Below are positions 7,124 through 15,106 of a DNA stretch of 34,654 nt, one piece after another. The stretch comes from an uncultured Roseburia sp. Lineage in GTDB: Bacteria; Bacillota; Clostridia; Lachnospirales; Lachnospiraceae. The translations under genes were made by a program, and so were the position numbers. The notes below the pieces were generated by a model, which was given only the letters and a program-made list of their open reading frames with translations, was not told where the DNA came from and did no database searches. The stretch is taken from contig CAKRDK010000024.1 of NCBI GenBank assembly GCA_934309475.1, positions 1 to 34,654 of the forward strand. The letters are read 5' to 3'. Within the stretch, counting starts at the first letter, position 1, and each line of letters starts with the position of its first letter.

Positions 7124-9037
7124 TTACAACGTCTCTAATTCTTTCATCCAAAGCGATGCACAGGCATCGGAAGGCATCCTCAAATCTCCTCGCGGTGATA
7201 CCGCAACCGTTCCAACTTTTGGTCCATCCGGGAGGCAGGAACGCTTAAACTGCTGTGAGAAAAATCTCCGGCAGAATGTCTTTAACCATTTCAAAATTGT
7301 GGCGTCATTATAGACTCCCGCAAATGCGATTCGTGCCAGCCGGTATATTTTTGCCGGTGAGTATCCGAAACGCATGAGATAATACAGGTAAAAATCATGC
7401 AATTCGTAAGGTCCCACAATATCCTCGGTCTTCTGCGAAATCTTTCCGTCCTCTGGAGGAAGAAGCTCCGGTGAAACCGGTGTATCCAACACATCTAACA
7501 ATACCTCTGTCAGTTCTGCCTGACCACAAGTATCTGCGTAATACTGTACCAGATGGCGCACTAACGTCTTTGGCACAGAAGAATTGACTGCATACATGGA
7601 CATATGATCCCCGTTGTAGGTTGCCCAGCCTAAGGCAAGCTCTGACATATCACCGGTTCCGATTACCATGCCGTTGGTCTTATTGGCAATGTCCATCAGA
7701 ATCTGGGTACGTTCCCTTGCCTGTCCGTTTTCATAGGTGACATCATGGACAGATGCATCCTGTCCGATATCGCGGAAATGAATGTTGACCGCATCTTTAA
7801 TATCCACTTCCATAAATTCGCAGCCAAGACACTGAATCAGCTTTACTGCATTATCGTAAGTCCGGTCTGTCGTTCCGAATCCCGGCATCGTCACGGCACG
7901 AATTTTCTTGTGTTCCATTCCAAGCAAATCAAATGCCTTTACCGTGACAAGCAATGCTAATGTCGAATCTAAGCCACCGGAAATTCCCACGACAGCAGAC
8001 TGGCAGTTCGTGTGCTCTAACCGTTTTTTCAAGCCCATCGACTGAATCATAAAAATCTCATTACAGCGCTTGTCCCTGTCTTCTTTTCTGCCCGGAACAA
8101 ACGGCGCCGGATCAATAAAACGTGTCAGAACCGTCTCCTCTTCCTCTAAGGAAAAAGGAATCATCCGGTAACTATCGTCCCCTGCCGGTTCAAATGTTGT
8201 CATACGGCGGCGCTCTGCATTCAATCTCTGCACATCAAGCTCCGAATAAATGGTCTCATTGCAAAAACGCTTTGCCACCTTTAAAATTCTTCCATTCTCG
8301 GCAATCACGTTATGCCCAGAATAAACTACATCCTGCGTTGATTCTCCTTCTCCGGCACTCGCGTAGATATAACCGCACAAAAGCCGCGCGGACTGTCCTG
8401 AAATCAGCGCCTCACGATAGACATCCTTTCCGGTTGTCTCATCCGATGCCGACAGATTGACAATCACGTTGGCTCCGTGTAAGGCATGGCGGATGCTCGG
8501 TGGCTGTGGTGTCCATAAATCCTCACAAAGCTCCGCTGCCACACGCAATCCGGACATTCCCTCGCAGGTAAAAATCAGATTGCATCCAAGCGGTACTTTT
8601 TCGCCTGAGGAAAATTCTGTCTCTACCGCACGCTCCATTCCCTTTGTGAAATGTCTTGCCTCGTAAAACTCATTGTAATTTGGAAGGTAAGTCTTTGGCA
8701 CAAGACCTAAGACCTTTCCCCTATTTAATGCCGCTGCAACATTGTATAATTTTCCCTGATGTTCATACGGAAGTCCCACAAAAATAAGTGCATCGGATTC
8801 CTTTGTCTCTTCCGCAACCGCAAGCAATGCTTTCTCCGCAGAGCGCAGCAACAGTTCCTGCAAAAAAAGGTCGCCGCAGGCATATCCTGTGATGCATAGT
8901 TCCGGCAGCACAATAATTTTAGCGCCTGCTGCTCCCGCCTCTTTGACGGCATCGCAGATTAATTTTTTATTGTAATCAACATCTGCCACCTTAATCTTTG
9001 GCGTTAGGGCGGCTACTTTGATAAATCCCTGCTTCAA
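7124..9037 (-). CDS. nadE: Glutamine-dependent NAD+ synthetase
   Basis: This cytoplasmic enzyme of 637 residues makes NAD+ from deamido-NAD+ using glutamine as nitrogen donor. The N-terminal nitrilase-type glutaminase domain (about 1-290) has the full catalytic triad Glu46 (LPELCITGY), Lys115 (VPKTYLPNY) and Cys171 (AAELCEDLW). The C-terminal synthetase domain carries the ATP pyrophosphatase loop SGGLDS (353-358). The length fits the long, glutamine-using form. The start codon is TTG, with AGGAG 8 nt before it. It overlaps the hslO stop codon (TTGA), so translation of the two is probably coupled. It is the last gene of the methyltransferase-hslO-nadE operon. Confidence 0.96.
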   Translation of the reverse strand: MKQGFIKVAALTPKIKVADVDYNKKLICDAVKEAGAAGAKIIVLPELCITGYACGDLFLQELLLRSAEKALLAVAEETKESDALIFVGLPYEHQGKLYNVAAALNRGKVLGLVPKTYLPNYNEFYEARHFTKGMERAVETEFSSGEKVPLGCNLIFTCEGMSGLRVAAELCEDLWTPQPPSIRHALHGANVIVNLSASDETTGKDVYREALISGQSARLLCGYIYASAGEGESTQDVVYSGHNVIAENGRILKVAKRFCNETIYSELDVQRLNAERRRMTTFEPAGDDSYRMIPFSLEEEETVLTRFIDPAPFVPGRKEDRDKRCNEIFMIQSMGLKKRLEHTNCQSAVVGISGGLDSTLALLVTVKAFDLLGMEHKKIRAVTMPGFGTTDRTYDNAVKLIQCLGCEFMEVDIKDAVNIHFRDIGQDASVHDVTYENGQARERTQILMDIANKTNGMVIGTGDMSELALGWATYNGDHMSMYAVNSSVPKTLVRHLVQYYADTCGQAELTEVLLDVLDTPVSPELLPPEDGKISQKTEDIVGPYELHDFYLYYLMRFGYSPAKIYRLARIAFAGVYNDATILKWLKTFCRRFFSQQFKRSCLPDGPKVGTVAVSPRGDLRMPSDACASLWMKELETL

Positions 9038-9903
9038 TTTCGAATCTCCTTTAATTCCTCTATGCTGAATTTGTATGCCGTATTACAGAACTGGCATTTC
9101 ACCTCAATCTCCTCGCCATCGTTGATGATATCATCTAAATCTTTTTTGCTGATGGTGGAAAGTGCTTTGGAAATGCGCTCCTTCGAGCAGTCACAGTGGA
9201 AAGAAGCCGGTACGGTATCCGTAACTTCAACACCGAATTCGCCTAAAATCTCTTCAAGGATTCCCTCCGGGCTTAATCCCTGCTCTAACATTTCTGTCAC
9301 GGAAGCAATCTCACCGATTTTTTTCTCTAATTTTTCAATGACCTCATCCGTTGTAAAAGGCATCAGCTGAATGATAAAACCACCAGCCTGTTTTACTGTA
9401 TTGTCCTTATTCATGAGTACACCGAGTCCGACTGCCGATGGAATCTGCTCTGACGTTGCAAAATAGTAGGTTAAATCTTCCGCAATCTCACCTGTCTGCA
9501 ATACAGTCTGTCCCACATACGGCTCTTTTAATCCCATGTCTTTGATAACACTCAAAACACCCATGTCAAGTGCTCCGCCGACGTTTAATTTTCCAAGTTT
9601 GTTTGGAGGAAGAATCACGTCCGGTACTACCGCATATCCCTTGACATTTCCTTTTGCATCTGCTGTAACGGTCAATCCTTTTGCCGGACCGCTGCACTGA
9701 ATCTGCAAAGTCAAAAGGTCTTTCTCACCTTTCATCATCGTTCCCATCATAGCTGCGCCTGATAAAAGTCTTCCAAGTGCCGCTGTCATCAATGGGCTTG
9801 TATTGTGATGTGCTCTCGCTTCCTCTACCAGTTCTCTTGATGTTATGGCAAACGCTCGAATCTGTCCGTCCGCCGCCGTTGCTCTTACAATGTAATCGTT
9901 CAT
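9034..9903 (-). CDS. hslO: Redox-regulated chaperone Hsp33
   Basis: This 289-residue cytoplasmic holdase chaperone is switched on by oxidative unfolding. The C-terminal zinc switch is intact: Cys237 and Cys239 (HCDCSK) and Cys270 and Cys273 (CQFC), in the family arrangement CxC...CxxC. The N-terminal part (for example the glycine-rich region near 60-130) matches the Hsp33 core. Start and stop codons overlap with both neighbours (ATGA with the methyltransferase gene, TTGA with nadE), so all three are translated from one message. The link of a redox chaperone to NAD synthesis may reflect redox stress, but that is inference. Confidence 0.96.
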   Translation of the reverse strand: MNDYIVRATAADGQIRAFAITSRELVEEARAHHNTSPLMTAALGRLLSGAAMMGTMMKGEKDLLTLQIQCSGPAKGLTVTADAKGNVKGYAVVPDVILPPNKLGKLNVGGALDMGVLSVIKDMGLKEPYVGQTVLQTGEIAEDLTYYFATSEQIPSAVGLGVLMNKDNTVKQAGGFIIQLMPFTTDEVIEKLEKKIGEIASVTEMLEQGLSPEGILEEILGEFGVEVTDTVPASFHCDCSKERISKALSTISKKDLDDIINDGEEIEVKCQFCNTAYKFSIEELKEIRN

Positions 9904-10658
9904 TCTTTTCCGTTCTCCCTTGCTATCACATAAATTCTTTCGCTGTTTTCTTTTACCGGCTCCTTCGTAAAGGCATCATACGCTGCCACAAATTCCATTC
10001 CGGCCTTCTCTAAAAGTTCTTTCACACGTTCTAACGTGTAGGCACGCTGAAAATGCGCCTCCTCATATTTGCGGTACAAGTCTCCCTTTTCCCGGATGAA
10101 AAGTGTCAGGTCGTACTCATTCACCATCTCTTCTTCATCAAAGTAATTATCCCAGATGAAACTTCCTTCCTCGCGGTTCTCGCTGATCGTCGTCTCACCT
10201 AACAAGTCCCGGTACTTATATAACGTGTTCAAATCAAAAATAAACATTCCTTTCGGGTCAAGATAACGGTTTACCGCCCGAAATACCTGTTCTAACTCTT
10301 CATCTTCCAATATATAATTCATGGAATCGCAGATACTGACCACTGCGCGCACCGTTCCATCGAGTTCTAACTCCCGCATATCCTGTAACAAATACAAAAT
10401 AGACGAATCCGCATCCTCAAACTGCTGCTCACGCGCCATTCCAAGCATCTCTTCGGAATAGTCGATTCCGACCATATCATATCCCGCTTTTTCAAGCAGA
10501 CGTGTCATCTTTCCGGTTCCACATCCTAAGTCAAGGACAAGCCCGTCCTCCACGCCATGCTCCTTTAGCAGATCAATCAAATAGGTGCTCCACTCCTCGT
10601 AGGGAACATTATCCATAAATAAATCATATACCTGTGCAAAACTACTGTATGCTTCCAT
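9900..10658 (-). CDS. SAM-dependent class I methyltransferase
   Basis: This cytoplasmic methyltransferase has 252 residues. The SAM-binding motif VLDLGCGTGK lies near residues 42-51, followed by the acidic end of strand 2 (VGIDYSEEML) and motif SICDSMNYI. The overall pattern resembles the Methyltransf_25 family, and the YSSFAQVYDLFMDNVPYEEW start is common to such proteins. The substrate is unknown. AGGAT lies 6 nt before the ATG. It is first in the operon with hslO and nadE and overlaps hslO by 4 nt. A palindrome TTAGTTATACTAA (10691-10703) lies just upstream. Confidence 0.85.
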   Translation of the reverse strand: MEAYSSFAQVYDLFMDNVPYEEWSTYLIDLLKEHGVEDGLVLDLGCGTGKMTRLLEKAGYDMVGIDYSEEMLGMAREQQFEDADSSILYLLQDMRELELDGTVRAVVSICDSMNYILEDEELEQVFRAVNRYLDPKGMFIFDLNTLYKYRDLLGETTISENREEGSFIWDNYFDEEEMVNEYDLTLFIREKGDLYRKYEEAHFQRAYTLERVKELLEKAGMEFVAAYDAFTKEPVKENSERIYVIARENGKE

Positions 10659-10745
10659 CAGAATATCCTGACCTTTCTTCCTTTTGCTTCTTAGTTATAC
10701 TAACAACTTTCCCTTAGAAAAGCAAGCAAATGCGCCCAAGTTCAC

Positions 10746-10774
10746 TTGATTATTTTTCGGACAACCTTTATACT
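10746..10774 (+). promoter_or_regulatory. Promoter of the 10807 membrane protein gene
   Basis: TTGATT (10746-10751) and TATACT (10769-10774) are 17 nt apart, 32 nt before the ATG. Confidence 0.6.
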
Positions 10775-10806
10775 AAAAGAAAAAGTCAAAAGGATTTCAT
10801 ACAAGA

Positions 10807-11847
10807 ATGGATCAATACCAACACTATATCAGCAAAAACATCAAAGCGCTCTATAAGCGCAAGTTATTTGCTCCGATTTTATATTCAATACTAGTTGTAG
10901 TTCTATGGTTTTACTTTTCCCTTGGCGATTTGCTTTTACCGGCTAATGTCGAGAGTTCGGCGCTCCCGGATGCCTACCAGAAAAGCCCGGATACCTACGT
11001 TCACACAACCCTATCTGACTTAAAATTTACCGGCTACACACAGACGAAATTCGGGCACACAACCGGTTACTACTACTACACGATACAGGATTGGGGCTGT
11101 CTCATCGTGCTTCTCTCTCCGACCACCTGCGAGCAGGGATTGCCGGATGTAGAGACCGTTACTATCAACGGTAAGCTCTGTGATGATACCATAAGTTATA
11201 GCGAACTGCTTACACATCTTTCCTCTGACCTTTCCTGGACAGAGAACGGCATCAGCAGCAAGACCGCTTCCTTTTATGTGAGCCAGCCGGACTACAATCC
11301 GGTCACAAATTTTTTCCTGTTTGCGGTTGTCTTCCTGACAGGTGATTATGCACTGGCATGCCTTATTTTTTATATCCTCTGGATTTTCTGTCCGGTTCTC
11401 TCACCGTGCTGTCAAAACCTTGCTCTGTTTGGAAAGCCACGGGAACTGCTCGAACAGGCAGAAGAAGAACTTGCGACGCTGCCACAGCTCGCCACCGAGG
11501 ATATGTTTATCACGGAGCACTTTTTTATTGAGACTTCCAATTACGGCGTTGCCGTGATACCGATTGACCAGATCATATGGATTTACAAATATTCGACCCT
11601 CCATAAATTCTTCTGGTACCACTTCAGTATCTCGTACACGCTTCATATTACAGCAAATAAGCACCTTTACATCCGCTGTCCAAAGAACATCAAATCCGAC
11701 ATCGACGGTATTATCGATTACCTCTCCGAGGCAAACCACAATATCCTCGTAGGATTTAACGAAAAGAATAGACTGAAAGTACAGGAGATTCAGGGACAGC
11801 CGATGCACTTCGAGAAATTGATTTCATTTTTACAAAAAAGAGTATAA
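10807..11847 (+). CDS. Unrecognised membrane protein with extracellular and cytoplasmic domains
   Basis: I do not recognise this 346-residue protein. A basic N-terminus (KNIKALYKRK) precedes a membrane segment (about 20-43), then a 120-residue polar, Tyr/Thr-rich region (TTGYYYYTIQDWG) that is probably outside. A long hydrophobic stretch (about 167-200) follows, then a soluble C-terminal region of about 145 residues. The last part alternates short hydrophobic strands (FIETSNYGVAVIPIDQIIWI, HITANKHLYIRCP) and could be a PH-like or YcxB-like beta domain. It is a single gene with its own promoter, divergent from the methyltransferase operon. A signalling or envelope-sensing role is possible but unproven. 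AAGGA lies about 12 nt before the ATG. Confidence 0.75.
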   Translation: MDQYQHYISKNIKALYKRKLFAPILYSILVVVLWFYFSLGDLLLPANVESSALPDAYQKSPDTYVHTTLSDLKFTGYTQTKFGHTTGYYYYTIQDWGCLIVLLSPTTCEQGLPDVETVTINGKLCDDTISYSELLTHLSSDLSWTENGISSKTASFYVSQPDYNPVTNFFLFAVVFLTGDYALACLIFYILWIFCPVLSPCCQNLALFGKPRELLEQAEEELATLPQLATEDMFITEHFFIETSNYGVAVIPIDQIIWIYKYSTLHKFFWYHFSISYTLHITANKHLYIRCPKNIKSDIDGIIDYLSEANHNILVGFNEKNRLKVQEIQGQPMHFEKLISFLQKRV

Positions 11848-11850
11848 AAA

Positions 11851-11900
11851 GATTCTTGCGAAGCGTTTTCATGTAATAGGAACGAAATTTCCTATTACAT
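11851..11900. repeat. 50-bp palindromic repeat, copy B
   Basis: The sequence begins 3 nt after the stop codon of the 10807 gene and aligns along its whole length with copy A (4039-4088). The arms TGTAATAGGAA (11872-11882) and TTCCTATTACA (11889-11899) form a perfect hairpin around CGAAAT. Confidence 0.65.
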
Positions 11901-11901
11901 A

Positions 11902-11943
11902 AAAAAGCAGTGGTCCGGCATCATCACCTGACCACTGCTTTTT
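11902..11943. terminator. Bidirectional terminator
   Basis: A perfect 14-bp stem AAAAAGCAGTGGTC / GACCACTGCTTTTT (11902-11915, 11930-11943) serves the convergent 10807 gene and DUF1002 gene. Confidence 0.88.
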
Positions 11944-11969
11944 CTTTTTCCTGCTATGTTCTATTTTTC

Positions 11970-13115
11970 TTAAGAAAACAATCCCTTAAAGAAATCACCG
12001 ATGCCTGAAAATAAATCCGCGAAAAACTGTCCGATACTTTCAAATACACCGGATGCATCTCCGCTTCCCTTAAACGAATCATAGAGAGAGGATGCATAGT
12101 CTACCAATGCGCTTAAGTCGATGTCAAGACTGCTGATTTTTAAAAGTAAATCAATAATCTGCTGTCTCTCATCATCCGTCAATGTGACACCGTATTTCTC
12201 ACATGCCTCATCTAACGCTTCGTTGATGCTCTCTTCGTCATCTAATCCTTTTTCTGCAATCACAGATTTCACGTAAGCGATAAACTCTTCGACCTGTTCA
12301 TCGGTGAGGCCGTCAATGGAATCCTCCAATTTTCCGGTGATAACCAGCTCGTTTAACGCTGCATCCACAACATCATCATCGATGTCCTCACCTGTCACTT
12401 CTTTGTATGCCTTAAAGATTCCGACAAGTGCTGCTGTTCCGGAGATAGAAGTCGGTCCGGCAACAATGATGTCTGCATCCGTAATTCCGGCTGTTGTCAG
12501 GGCATTTTTATACATACCTACTGTACAGTAGTTGATATTGCTTGTCGAGATGTTCAGCCCGTTTCCGGCCTCCCGTTTTACAATCACAACAGAAGATAAA
12601 GATCTTGTACCGATTGCACTCGAATCAATGTACTGGTCTAAATAACTGTGTTCTTCTTCATTGGTCACATACACAACATCGTAGCTGTCAAGGTTCGCAG
12701 GATCAATTCCCATCAGACCTAACACCGTATTCTTCTGCTCCTCTGTCAGGTTTGCACCGAGTGCTAAGTATGGCTTATCCTCTTCGGTAATGACAACTTT
12801 ATCTCCGGTCGTTTCGGAAGATGCCTCAGAGCTGTCGCTTGTTGTATCGGTTGTCACTGTTCCTTTTACATCTGTACTTGAACTTGTGTTCTCCGAAGAT
12901 GTCTCCGTGCTCTCTGTCTCCGTGGAAGCGGTATCTGCCTCGGCCTCTGTCGTCTCGGTCTCGGTTGTCTCCGTCTCAGTTGTCTCTGTCTCAGTTGTCG
13001 TTGTATCTGCTTCACTTGCCGCATCTGCTCCGGTTGCACGAACCGTCACCGGCGATGTTGCCAGCACAGAAACTGCCATGAACATACAAAAAATCTTTTT
13101 CATTCTTCTCTTCAC
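11970..13115 (-). CDS. Secreted DUF1002 protein (YpuA-like)
   Basis: This 381-residue protein has a Sec signal peptide (about 1-28, ending near RATGA), then a low-complexity Thr/Glu/Ser tract (about 35-110), then the DUF1002 domain (about 115-345: KPYLALGANLTEEQK, STSNINYCTVGMYKNAL, ADIIVAGPTSISGTAAL). The domain also occurs in Bacillus YpuA; its function is unknown. The last 25 residues (IGQFFADLFSGIGDFFKGLF) form an amphipathic, Phe-rich segment that could touch a membrane. The start is GTG at 13115, chosen because GGAGG lies 7 nt before it; the ATG at 13103 would be too far. It lies 32 nt after the hydrolase gene and is probably co-transcribed. Confidence 0.85.
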   Translation of the reverse strand: MKRRMKKIFCMFMAVSVLATSPVTVRATGADAASEADTTTTETETTETETTETETTEAEADTASTETESTETSSENTSSSTDVKGTVTTDTTSDSSEASSETTGDKVVITEEDKPYLALGANLTEEQKNTVLGLMGIDPANLDSYDVVYVTNEEEHSYLDQYIDSSAIGTRSLSSVVIVKREAGNGLNISTSNINYCTVGMYKNALTTAGITDADIIVAGPTSISGTAALVGIFKAYKEVTGEDIDDDVVDAALNELVITGKLEDSIDGLTDEQVEEFIAYVKSVIAEKGLDDEESINEALDEACEKYGVTLTDDERQQIIDLLLKISSLDIDLSALVDYASSLYDSFKGSGDASGVFESIGQFFADLFSGIGDFFKGLFS

Positions 13116-13147
13116 AATATTGCCTCCATAACGCTTAATCTATAGCA

Positions 13148-14092
13148 TCAGGTATCGATTCTGACATTCATCCATGCCAGAAGGTCTTCGTATACCTGCT
13201 GTCTATCTGTCTCATTTAAAATCTCATGCCGGTCATTTTCATATAATTTCCAGGTGACATCCTCGCTTCCGGCTTCCTGAAACATGTTATACACTTTCTT
13301 TACGCCCTCACCGCAATCACCAACCGGGTCATCTGCACCGGACACAATGAAAATCGGCAATTTATTTGATATTTTTTTTACATTCTCAATCTGATTATCA
13401 AATAAAACCGCCTCCATCAGCCCCTTGTAACCGTTTACCGTAAACATAAACGTACATTTTGGTTCGTGATAGTATTTCTTAACCATCTCTACATCTTTCG
13501 TCAGCCAGCTGTTGGTCACATCTTTTCCCGTTAAATCATACTGTCTGTATGGTTTGCTGTAGGATAAGCTCTGTATCAATTTACTTCTGTAATGCCATCC
13601 ACGGAAAGCTGCAATAAAACTGCAGAATTTCAGTCCGAACTTCGTTGTGGCATCCGGCACGGTTCCTGTTCCCATGATAATCGCACCGCGCAGATTCTCA
13701 TCATGAAATGCGAGATATTTTCGAAGCATATAGGAACCCATGCTGTGTCCTAACATAAAATACGGAGCTTTCGGATTCTCTGCCTGCACCATCGTACGGA
13801 GCTGATGCATATCTGCAACCAGCGTATCGCTTGGATTCTTCTCTGTGAAAAATCCCCAGTCCTTTTGGTCTGCAACGGATTCTCCATGTCCGATATGATC
13901 ATGTCCGACCACCATAAATCCTTTTTCTGTCAAAAATTCTGCAAATGCCTCATAACGTTCAATATACTCAATCATACCGTGTGTAATCTGTAAAATAGCA
14001 CGGTATTCCCCTGACTCAGGCACCCATTTGACTGCATGTACGTTTGTCTTCCCGTCTGCTGACAGGAATGTAAATGTTTCTTTTACTGCCAT
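13148..14092 (-). CDS. Alpha/beta hydrolase, lysophospholipase-like
   Basis: This 314-residue serine hydrolase has the fold of the monoacylglycerol lipase / lysophospholipase group (Hydrolase_4). The oxyanion region QITHGMIEYIERY lies near 36-48, the nucleophile Ser117 is in GHSMGS, an acid Asp is likely in SGADDPVGD, and a His in NDRHEIL near the C-terminus. It has no signal peptide and is probably cytoplasmic. The ATG at 14092 (MAVKETF) has GGAGG 8 nt upstream and is preferred over the in-frame ATG at 14107, which overlaps the ribosome site. It lies between the MCP-like and DUF1002 genes in one run. The true substrate is unknown. Confidence 0.88.
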   Translation of the reverse strand: MAVKETFTFLSADGKTNVHAVKWVPESGEYRAILQITHGMIEYIERYEAFAEFLTEKGFMVVGHDHIGHGESVADQKDWGFFTEKNPSDTLVADMHQLRTMVQAENPKAPYFMLGHSMGSYMLRKYLAFHDENLRGAIIMGTGTVPDATTKFGLKFCSFIAAFRGWHYRSKLIQSLSYSKPYRQYDLTGKDVTNSWLTKDVEMVKKYYHEPKCTFMFTVNGYKGLMEAVLFDNQIENVKKISNKLPIFIVSGADDPVGDCGEGVKKVYNMFQEAGSEDVTWKLYENDRHEILNETDRQQVYEDLLAWMNVRIDT

Positions 14093-14132
14093 ATTGTTAT
14101 CCTCCATTCAATTAATTATTTATACCCATACC

Positions 14133-15080
14133 CTATATTGTAACAGATGTTATCACTTCTTTGCAAATTTTCTCGAGTTCGTCGAAACACTCCCCCTGTT
14201 CCATGAACTCTTTTCCAATCTCTTCCATCTGCATTAAGATACATTCCTGACGGTTCTCCACATCTTTTTCATGCTCACCAAACAAAGCGGCAATCCCTTT
14301 CAGTTCGTCAAAACTTTCTACCTCAAGTGGTGTGTATTCCCTCTTATACTCTTCCACGCACTCCGTGCTCTCCTTCAAAAGATGTGTCATGGAAATGTTA
14401 TTTTCTTTTAAAAGTGTTGTCAGGTGCTTCACCTGTTCCTCTAATTCATCATTTTTCTGCTGCAGTTTCTTCAATTCATCTTCGGCTTCCTGTGCACTCT
14501 GCTCGTACTGACCGGAAAAAGTTCTCACATCCTCCGCCGCTTCGATAAATTTCTTTCCGGCATCTCCCATGCGTCCGGCTTCAATAGCTGCATTCAAGGA
14601 AAGAACACTCATATTTTTGGAATATTCTTTCATCTGGTCTATCTTTTCCGCCAGATTCTGCTGCGTCTCACGGACGCCTGCGGTGACTTCCGTCAAATAT
14701 TTTGCCGGGGTTGTAAAATGCTTATTCTTCTCCACGACTTCCTGAATCTTCTCGCGCTGGTCTTCCACTTTTTCAAAAAATTTCTGCTGTGCTTCCGCAG
14801 AATCCTGCACTTTTTCAACTGTGTCTGCAACACTTTTTTCAAACTTCTCAGCCTTACTGTCGTCCGCCTCTGCAATCTCTTTGACGTATTTCACATGATT
14901 TACCATCTCAGATAAATCCCCATCCATCTGTGCTCGTGACGCCGTCGCTCTCGCAAACTGTTCCTCAAATCTGTCTTTCTTTTGTCTGACACCGGAAAGT
15001 ACCTGCATCTGTCTTGCCTGACTTTCCTGCGCCGTCTGTAATTCCTGTTCTAATAACCTGCCCTTTTTTCCGCCAAACAT
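14133..15080 (-). CDS. Soluble MCP-like coiled-coil protein with degenerate signalling tip
   Basis: This protein of 315 residues has no membrane segment, HAMP or sensor domain. Nearly all of it is predicted long helices rich in Glu, Lys and Gln. The middle (about 165-195) holds a sequence like the hairpin tip of methyl-accepting chemotaxis proteins, SVLSLNAAIEAGRMGDAGKK, but key positions differ from the usual NLLALNAAIEAARAGE...GFAVVA. It may be a diverged chemoreceptor-like protein or a cytoskeletal scaffold; binding to CheW and CheA is doubtful. The Cys-containing C-terminus (ECILMQMEEIGKEF) is unusual. It lies 26 nt after recJ and upstream of the hydrolase gene. The start has AAGGA 8 nt before the ATG. 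Confidence 0.75.
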   Translation of the reverse strand: MFGGKKGRLLEQELQTAQESQARQMQVLSGVRQKKDRFEEQFARATASRAQMDGDLSEMVNHVKYVKEIAEADDSKAEKFEKSVADTVEKVQDSAEAQQKFFEKVEDQREKIQEVVEKNKHFTTPAKYLTEVTAGVRETQQNLAEKIDQMKEYSKNMSVLSLNAAIEAGRMGDAGKKFIEAAEDVRTFSGQYEQSAQEAEDELKKLQQKNDELEEQVKHLTTLLKENNISMTHLLKESTECVEEYKREYTPLEVESFDELKGIAALFGEHEKDVENRQECILMQMEEIGKEFMEQGECFDELEKICKEVITSVTI

Positions 15081-15106
15081 CCTATGATTCCTTTCTCTCT
15101 TTTTTG

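Noticed and set aside
12790..13131. Long plus-strand open frame rich in Ser/Val
   Set aside because: It is the complement of the Thr/Glu tract of the DUF1002 gene; such repeats keep several frames open. No ribosome site was seen.
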